Below are positions 54,159-64,000 of a stretch of 64,000 nt of DNA, piece by piece (position 1 is the first letter of the stretch; every line of letters starts with the position of its first letter). The position numbers were made by a program, and so were the translations under genes. This stretch comes from Lasiosphaeria ovina (lineage: Eukaryota; Ascomycota; Sordariomycetes; Sordariales; Lasiosphaeriaceae): the NCBI GenBank assembly GCA_033439765.1, contig JAULSN010000003.1, forward strand, positions 2,480,001 to 2,544,000. The letters run 5' to 3'. A model generated the notes under the pieces. The model saw only the letters and a list, made by a program, of their open reading frames with translations. It was not told the DNA's origin and ran no database searches.

Positions 54159-57100
54159 ATGGCGGCGGATCCAGAGGCCGTTGGCCCTGAGGTAAGCTTT
54201 TATTTTATTTTCACTTCTCTCCATGTTTACGGCGACGCCGTCCCGACCGGCAGCCGGCGTGCCGAGAACCCACAAGGACAGTGTCTGTGTGATCAGCAAT
54301 TGACTTTCGTTCCTCTCTCTTAGCCCTTGAGCTCCACACCCCCATCCACCAAGGGTGAAGATGATGCGCCCAGCACGACGCAGGTGGGCACCGGGAGCAG
54401 TGCCGGTGGCAGCCCGGCACTTGCCGGCTTCCACATTGACGTCAACGATGCCCTCACGCCGGACCCCCGCACTGAGGACATGTTTGTCGTCCGCGACAAC
54501 AAGTTCGCCTACTCTCCCGGCCAGCTGTCCAAGCTGCTGAACCCAAAGAGCCTCAACGCCTTCTACGCCCTCGGCGGTCTCGCTGGTCTGCAGAAGGGCT
54601 TGCGCACCAACATCGACTCGGGCCTCAGCCAGGACGAGAGCACTCTCGACGGCGGTGTCGCCTTCGAGGATGTCGCCCCTAAGGGTACCCCCAAGTACGG
54701 CGCCAACGGCAACACGGTCCCTGTTCCCAAGGACTCCAACTCGGCCTCGGTTCCACCGCCGCCCGAGCGTATCGAGGCCGGCAGCGCCTTCGCAGACCGC
54801 AAGCGTGTCTTCAGAGACAACCGGCTACCCGAGAAGAAGAGCAAGACGCTTCTGCAGCTGGCGTGGATCACCTACAACGACAAGGTGCTGATCCTGCTTA
54901 CCATTGCCGCCATCGTCTCGCTCGCTCTTGGCTTGTACCAGACTCTGGGCGTGGTCCACGGGCCCGATGACGGCGCTAAAGTGGAGTGGGTCGAAGGCGT
55001 GGCCATCATGGCCGCCATCGCCATCGTGGTCGTGGTCGGCACGTTGAACGACTGGCAGATGGAGCGCCAGTTCAACAAGCTCAACGAGAAGCACAACGAC
55101 CGTACTGCCAAGGTGATTCGCTCGGGCAAGTCGGTTGAGATTTCTGTCTTCGACATCATGGTCGGTGACGTCATGCATCTCTTTGCCGGCGACCTGGTTC
55201 CCGTCGACGGTATCTTCATCAACGGCCATGGTGTGAAGTGCGACGAGTCTTCGGCCACGGGCGAGTCTGATCTTCTCAAGAAGGTCGCAGGCCAGGAGGT
55301 TTTTGCTGCTCTGGACGAAGTTGCTAAAGGAGGGGCTGCCCGGCCTGACATCGAAAAGCTTGACCCCTTTATTATCTCGGGAAGCAAAATCAACGAAGGA
55401 ACCGGAACCTTTCTGGTTACGGCCGTCGGTGTGAACTCGAGCTACGGGCGTATCACCATGGCTCTGCACACGCCGCAGGAGGATACTCCGCTCCAGACGA
55501 AGCTCAACGGCCTTGCCGACATGATTGCCAAGGTCGGCGGTAGCGCTGCCCTGGTGCTCTTCATTGTCCTCTTCATCAAGTTTCTCGCGGGGCTTCCTAA
55601 TAACCATGAAAATCCCGACCAGAAGGGCCAGACGTTTTTGCGGATATTCATCACAGCTGTTACCGTTGTTGTCGTCGCCGTACCGGAGGGTTTACCACTT
55701 GCCGTGACTCTAGCTCTTGCATTTGCAACCACCCGGATGATGAAGGATAACAACTTGGTCCGTGTCCTCAAGGCCTGCGAGACGATGGGCAACGCAACCA
55801 CGATTTGCTCCGACAAGACGGGGACACTCACGCAGAACAAGATGACGGTGGTGGCTACGACGTTGGGAAAGTCTATCAGTTTCGGTGGCACGGACGCTCC
55901 TCTGGACGATGAAGCACCGAAGCTCGGCGAAACCTCAAATGGCGCGGCAACGGTTCCCAATGTCTCCATCACCGAATTTGTCAAGAGTCTAAGCGATACG
56001 TTCAAACGGCTGCTTGTCCAGTCCAATTCAGTCAACTCGACCGCATTCGAGGGCGACGTCGAGGGCGAACATACTTTCATCGGGTCCAAAACCGAAGTCG
56101 CTCTGCTAACTCTGTGCCGCGATAATCTGGGGTCTGCCCCGGTTCAGGAGGAACGGACCAACGCGAACGTGGTTCAGGTGGTTCCCTTTGACTCGGCCGT
56201 CAAATACATGGCTACCGTGGTTAAACTGCCCAACGGAAAATTCCGCGCCTACGTCAAGGGAGCATCCGAAATCCTACTCGCGAAATGCAGCAAACTCGTA
56301 ACTGAGCCCAGCAGCGATGAGCTGAACACGGCCCCCCTTACCGACGATGACCGCGAAATGCTCTTGCAAACGATTACATCATATGCCGGGCAGACACTTC
56401 GCACCATTGGTTCTTCGTATCGTGATTTTGAGTCCTGGCCGCCACCGGAGCTTGCCGGCTCGGGAGAGTTGACAGCTGCAGAGTTCAACAAGGTCCACGA
56501 GGACATGACGCTTGTGGCTATCTTTGGTATCAAAGATCCTCTCAGGACCACAGTGAAGGACGCCATCAAGGATTGCCAACGCGCCGGTGTCTATGTCCGC
56601 ATGGTGACGGGAGACAATCTACTCACGGGCCGTGCCATCGCTAGGGAGTGCGGTATCTACCGACCTGAGGACGGTGGCATCGCCATGGAAGGTCCCGTTT
56701 TCCGTCGCAAGACCGAAGAGGAACTCAAGGAGCTTGTGCCTCACTTGCAGGTGCTTGCCCGCTCCAGCCCTGAAGACAAGCGAATCTTGGTGAGAATTCT
56801 CAAGGAACTGGGCGAGACAGTGGCTGTTACCGGCGACGGTACCAACGACGCCCCGGCGCTGAAGATGGCGGATATCGGCTTTGCCATGGGGATTGCAGGT
56901 ACCGAAGTGGCCAAGGAAGCTGCGGCCATCATCCTGATGGACGACAACTTTGCTTCCATTGTCAAGGGTATTAGCTGGGGCCGTGCCGTCAACGATGCCG
57001 TGAAGAAGTTCTTGCAGGTATGTTCCACAAATGCGAACACAAACACAAACACAAGCAATGCTCAGATGAGTACTAACTTCACTTGGAAAATAGTTCCAAC

Positions 57101-58128
57101 TTACTGTCAACGTTACTGCCGTTGTTCTTACTTTCATCTCTGCCGTCGCAAACGGCGAGGGCGAGTCTGTGCTGAACGCCGTCCAGCTTCTCTGGGTCAA
57201 CCTGATCATGGATACGTTCGCAGCACTTGCTCTGGCTACTGACCCCCCAACGGCCTCAATTCTTGACCGGAAGCCTGACAGGAAGTCGGCACCATTGATT
57301 ACAGTCAGGATGACTAAAATGATTGTCGGCCAAGCCATTTGCCAGCTGGTCATCACATTGGTCCTCAACTTTGCCGGCCCTTCGCTACTTGGTTACAACA
57401 TGTCAAACGAGGGGGAGGCTATGCATCTCACGACGCTGGTTTTCAACACGTTCGTCTGGCTGCAGATTTTCAATGAGCTGAAGTAAGTCGAGGGAGAATG
57501 CTTGCCTGCTTATATCATCCGGATTGCTGACCCGTGACCTAGTAATCGCCGCTTGGATAACAAACTCAACATTTTTGAAGGAATCACCAAGAATTACATC
57601 TTCCTCGTCATCAACTTGATCATGATAGGTGGCCAAGTTCTCATCATCTTCGTCGGTGGTCAGGCCTTCAAAATCACACCACTAAACGGCAAGGAATGGG
57701 GCTTGTCGATCGGCCTCGGTGCCATCTCCATTCCGTTCGGTGCGCTGATCAGGCTCACGCCCGATTCCTGGGCTGAGGCGTGTATCCCTGAGCTAGCCTG
57801 GCTCAAGAGGTGGAATGCGAAGCGGGACGAAAAGAAGCAGCTGAAGAAGGACAAGAAGAAGGCTGAGAAGCAAGCCCGCGATGCCGAGAAACGGCGAACG
57901 CTTGAAGACGCTGAGAGGGCGTCGTCGTCTTCCGATGACTCATTTGTTGCACCAACACCCTTGAGGGCGTTGACTTCGCTTCGTGGGAAGCGAGTCGAGA
58001 CGCACATCCGTCGCGGATTCAGAGAGTACATGCACGACAAGAAGGCCAGCGTCAAGCACAAGTCGCACAAGATCGTGCCGGGATCGAAGACAGATGTACG
58101 TGGTGGGTCTCTGAAGAAGCCGACATAA
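54159..58128 (+). CDS. pmc1: Calcium-transporting P-type ATPase, PMC1/NCA-2 type
   Basis: Four exons, 54159-54191, 54324-57017, 57094-57482 and 57543-58128, give 1233 residues in frame. The first exon encodes only 11 residues, MAADPEAVGPE, found by a GAG|GTAAGC donor and a CTCTTAG acceptor. This is a P2B calcium pump that moves cytosolic Ca2+ into the vacuole or out of the cell. Visible motifs are CDESSATGES in the actuator domain, PEGLPLAVTLALAF in membrane segment 4, the phosphorylated Asp508 in CSDKTGTLTQNKM, the TGDGTNDAPALK hinge, and NAVQLLWVNLIMDTFAALAL in segment 6. Ten membrane segments can be placed. The C-terminus has a long Lys/Glu coiled stretch after the last segment. The N-terminal 200 residues are Ser/Pro-rich. 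N. crassa nca-2 encodes a protein of similar size. No lesion is seen. Confidence 0.96.
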
Positions 58129-58533
58129 CGCGGGTTTCCATTTCTTTTGTCGTTTTGTACCGAGCTGTGTTTCTCTTCGAGCGTCCTTAGAGGGTGGCTG
58201 TCTGTTTTCTCTTTCTGGCGCACAAACACCATGCAACATATACCCCCTAGAAGAGAAAATCCGGGCTCTTCTGTTGTTTCCAAACATCACTTGTAACATA
58301 GACCACTTAATACCTACCAAAAGCCTTTTTAATAATTCACACAGCGTATTTCTTTTGCGGGTGTCTTGCCACGACTGTGCTCAAAAAATTAACGCTCGCT
58401 TATTGACAACAGGAGTTGGACTTACATACCTACCTGGCCAGCTGACGTAAGTGCAGCTCCGATGTCTTCTCGTTTGCGCTGGTGGTAAGTCCATGTTCTG
58501 CTCACTCCGGCGGGAAGCGCTAACGATGCATCA
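58129..58533. other. 3' flank of the calcium pump gene
   Basis: Holds the transcript end. At about 58356-58402 there is a segment (GCGGGTGTCTTGCCACG...TTATTGA) that matches sequence beside the kinase relic at 34.4 kb. Confidence 0.5.
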
Positions 58534-58900
58534 GTGTCTATATGCTCTTGGCGCTGGCGAGCGCCTGCTCTTGAACAACTACTAGCAAGTGATAGCCGGC
58601 AGCTTTACACTAGAGCAGGAGATCGTGACTCAGCACTTTGCCTACTTCGGCCCCATCTCCGAGGGACTCATCAAGGCAGTCGACAGCGACGAGTGGGCCG
58701 GGGCACTGAAGGCGGCTTCGAGAAACGCCGAGGAGAATGTGGCAGAGCGGCCCATGCTGCGTTTCGAGCAGTGGGGGGATGAGATTGGTCCCGAGGCAAA
58801 GGACATGATTGCGCGAATGACAACCCCTGACCCGGCGGCCAGAAGCACTATTGACCAGGTCTTGTCACATCCGTGGCGGCTGGATAACAAGGCGGAATAG
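58534..58900 (+). pseudogene. Protein kinase C-lobe fragment, copy 2
   Basis: The plus strand reads YALGAGERLLLNNY, a TAG, then EQEIVTQHFAYFGPISEGLI, DSDEWAGALKAASRNAEENV, RPMLRFEQWG, IGPEAKDMIARMTTPDPAAR and IDQVLSHPW, ending LDNKAE and TAG. This is the C-terminal end of a fungal Ser/Thr kinase catalytic domain; the conserved Arg of PDPAAR and the HPW end are typical of subdomain XI. The sequence begins just after an ATGCATCAG acceptor-like site, as if it were the last exon. The ATP-binding and catalytic loops are absent. A second, more eroded copy lies at 34.4 kb. Confidence 0.8.
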
Positions 58901-59038
58901 TATTGGGCTCAAGGCAGATTGGTGGTGCTTTCTACATCGAATAAGATTCTCATCCTCTGCTGCTTCCGATAGGTACTCGCATAGCCATGAACAATAACAA
59001 CAATCCCCCCCTAGGGCCACGAAGAAGGCCCCCAAATC

Positions 59039-61190
59039 TCAAACCTCAAAGCTGACATCGTCGACAGAGTTCGTCCCCTGCAGCCGCCTCCCGTGGCGGA
59101 ACTGCACCGCCATGTTCGACGCGACCTCACGCTCGTCCTCCTCCAGAGCTTCGCATAAGAACGGCGACATCCCGTTGGTCGTAACCAGCACCTTGAACAG
59201 TTTCTCCCGGCGGCTTTCTCGGCGCAGGATATCCACCAGTTCCTCAAAGTACGGCCACGTGGTCGCGCTCTCGCTCTCGAGGTCCAGCACCCCGTCGATG
59301 ACGACGACGAGGTGGTTGGGTGCGTGGGCGATGAGGGCTTGGATCACCTGCAGCGCCAGGTCGGCGCTTTCCATTGTGCCGTTGAGTTCTTGGAACGCCT
59401 GTTCGCCGAGTCCCAGGTCGGTGTCGGACGTGAATGTGGTCGGCAGGAGCGTGACGAGCTGGTCGATCAGCGTGTAGAGGAGGCAGACGAGCGCCGTCTC
59501 CTCTCTTGGCTGTGCTCTGCCAGACTTGGGAGACAGGATAGATGGGTAGGTGTCCTGGTCGAAAAAGTACACGCACGGTATGCCCGCCTCGAACATGCAG
59601 GCGGTGATCCGGAGCGCGGTCGGTGTGAGGTCGCAGGGGAAAATGTATCCTTCCACCCAGAGGAACTCGGAGGCTTCCGACTCGAGCCAGCTCTGGATTC
59701 TGTTGACTGTTTCGCTTAGGATTCGTGTTCCGAGCTTACCCTCGGTCGAGGTAATGGCTTCGTCTCTGCCGCTGCTCACGAATTCCTGAAGCTGTTGGGC
59801 TAGCTCTTTGATCTGCCTTTGAGAGTAAAAGTTCATGGCGGGATCTGTCTGATGTTACGATCACATGTGGAATTTGGTCGGAGTTCATGGGTTGGTTACT
59901 TACCGCCTTGTTCGGAGTCTTCTTCGTCCTCTTCACTTTCGTCGTCTATGCTCGGCGATTCCGGTACTAATTCTGGGCATGGAACCAGCGAAGGATGTTC
60001 GGTAGGTCTATTTTCCACGCCATCGGGACTCTCAAGTTTGGCCAAAATGGTGAGGCTACGGGTGCCATATTTGTGATGTTCCTCTGCTGCTTCCAGGGTT
60101 TCAAGCCCGTCCTCGGCCAGTTGAGCACGGATGACAATGGCAACACTCCTGAGATTGTTCTGGCTCACACTGGCTGGCTGATCACGACAGTGGAGGTTGA
60201 TGCACATCATTTCGTCCTTGAAGATTTATTGTGCCGCTCCGGCCCGGATGAGACGGTGGCTGCTTGCCAACACCTCCCTGTGCACCGCTTCAGCCAGATG
60301 CATAATATTTGTGACTATTCCAGTCACTTTGTCGTTGTAGAAGTTGACATTAAATGCACCGCGGAGACGGGCGATCCGTTTTGTCAACCATTTAAGGGCA
60401 TAACACATGAAGGTGAATGCTTCGGAATATGCCTCTGCTACCAGCCCTCGTACCTCTGGAATATTAGTGGCCGAATTTTCCATATATTTGAGATGGCGGC
60501 CAATGTCGTGGAGGGCTTTTGAGACTCCCTCGGCTGCCTTTTTATACTCCACGCATGCCTGGTACAAATTAGACCCAAGTTCAACCTAGACTTAGGCGAG
60601 GATGCAAGATTTACCAGCACAATCGCCGTTAGGGCTCCGGATATGAGTGAGGTGTATAGAGTTTCGCGTGGGAAAATGCTCAACATTTCTTTGTGTCCCC
60701 TTATCGTTGCACCAAATCTCAACAGTTTTTCCTTGGCCTCGCGGAAGCACGAGCTCCTTTCTGCACTCCATGCTCTGTCATCACTTTTTCGCTATAGTCC
60801 AGGAGTTTTGCATCGTCATCTCCGTCCGAACTGCAATATGTTAATCACCGGGAAAGTAACTATCTCGAATGAACTTGAACTCTGATTCGACATTTTGAAC
60901 TCATGTTTTGAAAGCTCTAGCGGAATGCATCCACCATAGCCTCCATTGCTCCAAGTCGGCTTTCTCTTTTTGCACCCTCGCATCATTGGTCTGAATTTGC
61001 TGCGCAATGGCCTGGGCAACGACACCTGGTTGCTCTAACGCTGGGTATTCAGCAACGAACAGCCTCAGATCTTTTGAAAGGCTAGTATGATGTGTGTGGG
61101 CATCTATGGTTGCTGTTTGCTTGCAATTTGCGTGCAGGTTTCGGAGATCCTCAATACAGTGGTTGACAGAAGTTTACATGGTATTGACAC
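59039..61190 (-). pseudogene. STAND-like (NLR-type) gene with premature stop codons
   Basis: Reading leftwards, pieces are NHCIEDLRNLHANC and ALEQPGVVAQAIAQQIQT (about 61170-60990), then CFREAKEKLLRFGATIRGHKEM ending ALTAIVL at 60615. A clean intron (60614-60559, GTAAAT...CCAG) follows, then EGVSKALHDIGRHLKYMENS and NVNFYNDKVTGIVTNIMHLAE to 60229. A TAA stop at 60226-60228 interrupts the same frame, which resumes IFKDEMMCIN. A second good intron (59903-59845) leads to the last exon, with QSWLESEASEFLWVEG, ALVCLLYTLIDQL and HLVVVIDGVLDLE. The layout (helical N-terminal adaptor, then a degenerate NTPase-like region) resembles fungal STAND proteins with Goodbye/DUF7708-like heads. The TAA fits CAA after a CpA transition. 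Further stops occur near 60895. Confidence 0.6.
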
Positions 61191-61920
61191 TCGCCTGGGC
61201 TGCTAATTAGAGCTGGGGTTAAACATGCTGTTGGACGGAAAAGTCCCCCTTGGTTCAGAGGTGGTAAAGGAGGGTCTCGAAAGCTCGTATCCATTCCGAG
61301 TGCGATATGCAGATATAAGGGTCACTGCATTTGGCTCGGCGCACAACGCAAAGCAGATCGAGTCACTTAGAGTTGCGGACGAAAAACGGACTTCCGAATC
61401 ATCATCCTTGTCCATAAGGCTTCCGAAGATCTGCTGTGGCTCGGTGAAGCTGCTGTGCAACACTGGACGTCAGGTAACTGTGGTACCAAGTCGGCCACGC
61501 TGTACAAAATTGAGGGGCTCCATGTGCCGTGATACGATACATTCTGCTGCACCGCAGTTCCACAGTTCTGATTGTATCAGCTACGGGGTATATTGGGTTC
61601 ATATTTAACGATAGGTGTATGCTATATACGTGTTGCCTGTTACCTTGGTACGGCGTGGAAAGGCGTCTAAATGCAAGGCGACCGGTAATTAGACGGAACA
61701 CAAGCCTTCAGAGTTCTCGTTTCGATTGTCCACCCCGACCATGATCTGGGCCTTTATTCCTTTGAGGCCTAATCATGAAGCCAGAGGGGAGGGGCCTTGT
61801 AGGTGTTAAACCCCCTCCATTGGCCGGCTTGGGACATGGCGAAGGCCAACCAACTACACCACAACTAGCTCGCTGCCTACCTTATCCAGATGCTCACCTT
61901 GAATCCCATCAGCGTACTCC

Positions 61921-64000
61921 ATGAATGCCCATACGTTCATAGATACCACGGCGATGTCCACTTCGAATGACCCACTTTCGGTCAATCTCCCAACACTTGT
62001 CAGCAACGTCGAAAATGATGAGGTCCCTGGCACAGAACATCCAGGTTCAATATCGGAGTCCGACGATAATTCCGAAGAAGATGTAGACTCTGGCGGCGAA
62101 AACCAACCAAAGACTCCCTGGCGACAGGTCGCTTATCGCATCCAGTATCGAGATTCCGGAGATTACCAAATCGGAACTGAACCGTGGAATCAACCAGGCC
62201 CATTCAACCTCGAAGAATAGCGGAAGAAGGCAAATAACTGGACAAACAACAAACCCGCATTCATGGTAACAGTCGTTCTCAGGACTTCCATTGAAGCCGT
62301 GCATCACTGGGATTGGAATACTTCAAGGGACATCATCCAGAATGGAATCATCGATAAGCCGGAAATTTCCGTATGGCTGCAATCGAGCAGAATCGACATT
62401 CATTCTCGGTATCTCGTGATTGAGCTTAAAAGATTCGCAAGTGCTACCCCAGCCTCAGGTTCTGGGGGGATACTATGAGACTTCCGTCTCCTTTCGCATT
62501 CCTAGCTCACAACATGGACCTTCTCGAAAAACTCAGGGAGAGGTATTCGGTCCCTATTTCAGGCCTAGATGTCCACCCTGAACACACCGAATTAAACAAC
62601 GCAAACATCGGGACAGACTCTACTCCATCCCCGAGAGGTAATATCGCAAGGGAGAGAGCCCACGGCGGCCTTGTTGCGTTGCTTGAATTCCTTTACGGCA
62701 CCTACGGTAATAGAATCTAAGACGAGACCCAACGTAACAAACGCGGGAAATGCACATTTCAGATGCTCTGGTATCTGCTCAAACCCGGAACCACTGTCTA
62801 TCTCCGCAACGGGTCGTCTCAGCCCATCTAAGCACATGTGATACTGTCCGTGGAGGTCGACCCGAGCATTCTTCACACAGCAGGGCAAGCTCCCCGGGGA
62901 TATAGAATCCACCTTTGGAACCTTGATTTCAATGGGAAAGTTCATTGGGCGTCATCTATCAGGAGTAACAATCGCTGTTTTTGACGGAGAACAGAACATC
63001 ACTTCATTGCCGCTGTTTTCATCAGCCTTCTTGGACGGGACCGATGATTACCGGACTCGGGACTACCTTGTGACTGAAGGGAAGAAATGGTTAAATCTCC
63101 TCAGTGGAGGGATGGTGGACTACTCGGGAAAGATCTTGAATACGCACAATGAATCTGTGAGCTATCAAACCTTTAACCCTCGAGCCCATCATACCTTAAC
63201 GCGCGTAAACTTGCCTCGCTGACCGGAAGTCACACAGTATTGCGGGAGAGTATATGTGGATTCGACCACGTACTGGGGCAACGATAGAACCCCACCAGAC
63301 ATTGGAGATGTTGATGGTTACAGAAAGGGCGTCGATGACGACCTTGTCTGTAATTGTCTATTGTGTGAACATAGAGATCAAAAGGTGAGTGCAGACGTCG
63401 ATCGAGAAGTCCAGTCCACACGTTCCGGTTGGACGGAGTATGATAACATTGATACTACTTTGGTCCACTCCTTGGCCTTAACCGACCCTGTACTCAAAGC
63501 GATGGAGGGCTATGCCATTGTCGATACCAACCACCGATATTTACTTTGCAGCGGTATCCTCGGAGGCTACATGCTTAAAGACAGAGAATGGAGTGAGTCG
63601 CATATATTATTTTCTTTCTCATTTCTGCACTCTTTCCATCTGACCGACCACAATCGCAGAAATAATTAATGTTTCCTGCTGCAAGGATGCGAAGACAAAC
63701 ACCACCGCCATAGACCACCTGGTAATGAAGGACACTCGGAAGAATCTGATCAAAGCCCTTGTACAGAAGCATTTCGATCCTAACACGGGAGAGAAGCGAT
63801 TCAATGCTTGGGCGGCGGACGTCATTCAGAATAAGGGAGAGGGTCTCATCTTCCTCCTTCACGGCGGTCCAGGTACAGGGAAGACACACGCAAGATTCCC
63901 CTGGCTCCATGTGGGCATCAGAGTGAAAATTGAAGGAGATTCTAACACCGCTTACAGACTGCTGGCAAGTGTTCTCCGCGAATGGATACTACTGTTTGGG
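61921..64000 (+). pseudogene. Disrupted fungal AAA-family ATPase, running off the window end
   Basis: The chain begins MNAHTFIDTTAMSTSNDP, has an acidic stretch (ESDDNSEEDVDSG), and is cut by TAG at 62218, beyond which RKKANNWTNNKPAFMVTVVL continues in frame. A frameshift near 62425 joins to LRFWGDTMRLPSPFAFLAHN. TAA stops follow after YGTYGNRI and RNGSSQPI; another shift near 62890 leads to GVTIAVFDGEQNI, TEGKKWLNLLSGG and VYVDSTTYWGN. A TGA lies at 63220. After a good intron (63592-63659, GTGAGT...CGCAG) come TRKNLIKALVQKHF, GLIFLLHGGPGTGKTHA with an intact Walker A, and residues to the window end. The order matches a large fungal AAA family with a DUF7025-like N-terminal region. Walker B and later motifs lie outside the window. 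Confidence 0.7.

Noticed and set aside
58589..58900. A functional small kinase-related gene starting at 58589
   Set aside because: Homologous kinase sequence extends upstream across an in-frame TAG and all catalytic motifs are missing, so it is a fragment.

Overview
The window looks like one contig from a filamentous ascomycete, most likely a sordariomycete. Genes are split by short introns of 50-150 nt with GT-AG ends and CTAAC or CTGAC-type branch sites. Coding regions are GC-rich with strong GC3, so long spurious antisense ORFs are common. The gene families are typical of Pezizomycotina: Zn2Cys6 and C2H2 regulators, RTA1, DUF2434, CBM1, a small cysteine-rich secreted protein, and relics of STAND-type and AAA proteins. 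The genus cannot be named from sequence alone. No prokaryotic feature, CRISPR array, rRNA or convincing tRNA was seen.

Layout. 1-2.1 kb: no gene. 2.1-10.7 kb: a conserved housekeeping block with COG5 (-), a seven-pass DUF2434 membrane protein (+) and a two-finger C2H2 regulator (-). 10.7-19.7 kb: a gene desert of about 9 kb upstream of the C2H2 gene, ending at a small secreted cysteine-rich gene. 21.1-37.5 kb: an accessory block holding an AKR7-type aldo/keto reductase, a patatin-like phospholipase with an unusual N-terminal module, a DJ-1/PfpI protein, an RTA1 membrane protein, an Upc2-like Zn2Cys6 regulator and an MFS transporter. Three relics lie in or beside that block: an SGNH hydrolase, a CxxC/coiled-coil protein and a DHA2-type MFS pump. 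40-53 kb: sparse, with a gene remnant at 44.2 kb, a secreted HExxH zincin carrying a C-terminal CBM1 cellulose-binding module at 45.5 kb, another remnant at 48.8 kb, an orphan gene at 49.5 kb and a 50-residue zinc-ribbon-like gene at 50.9 kb. 54.2-58.1 kb: an intact PMC1/NCA-2 type calcium P-ATPase. 58.5-64 kb: broken genes, namely a kinase C-lobe fragment (a second copy lies at 34.4 kb), a STAND-like protein with a premature stop and a disrupted AAA ATPase that runs off the window end.

How the parts fit together. Conserved genes (COG5, DUF2434, C2H2, Ca-ATPase) bracket a lineage-specific interior rich in secreted, detoxification, lipid and transport functions and in pseudogenes. The reductase, phospholipase, DJ-1, RTA1, Zn2Cys6 and MFS genes could form a small stress or xenobiotic/lipid-response neighbourhood. 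No polyketide, peptide or terpene backbone enzyme is present, so this is inference. Many relic stops fit C-to-T change at CpA (CAG or CAA to TAG or TAA), consistent with RIP, but true indels also occur.

The strongest candidates for something undescribed are the CBM1-tethered zincin, the patatin with its N-terminal module, two apparent GC-AG introns within 8 kb, and the matched kinase relics.
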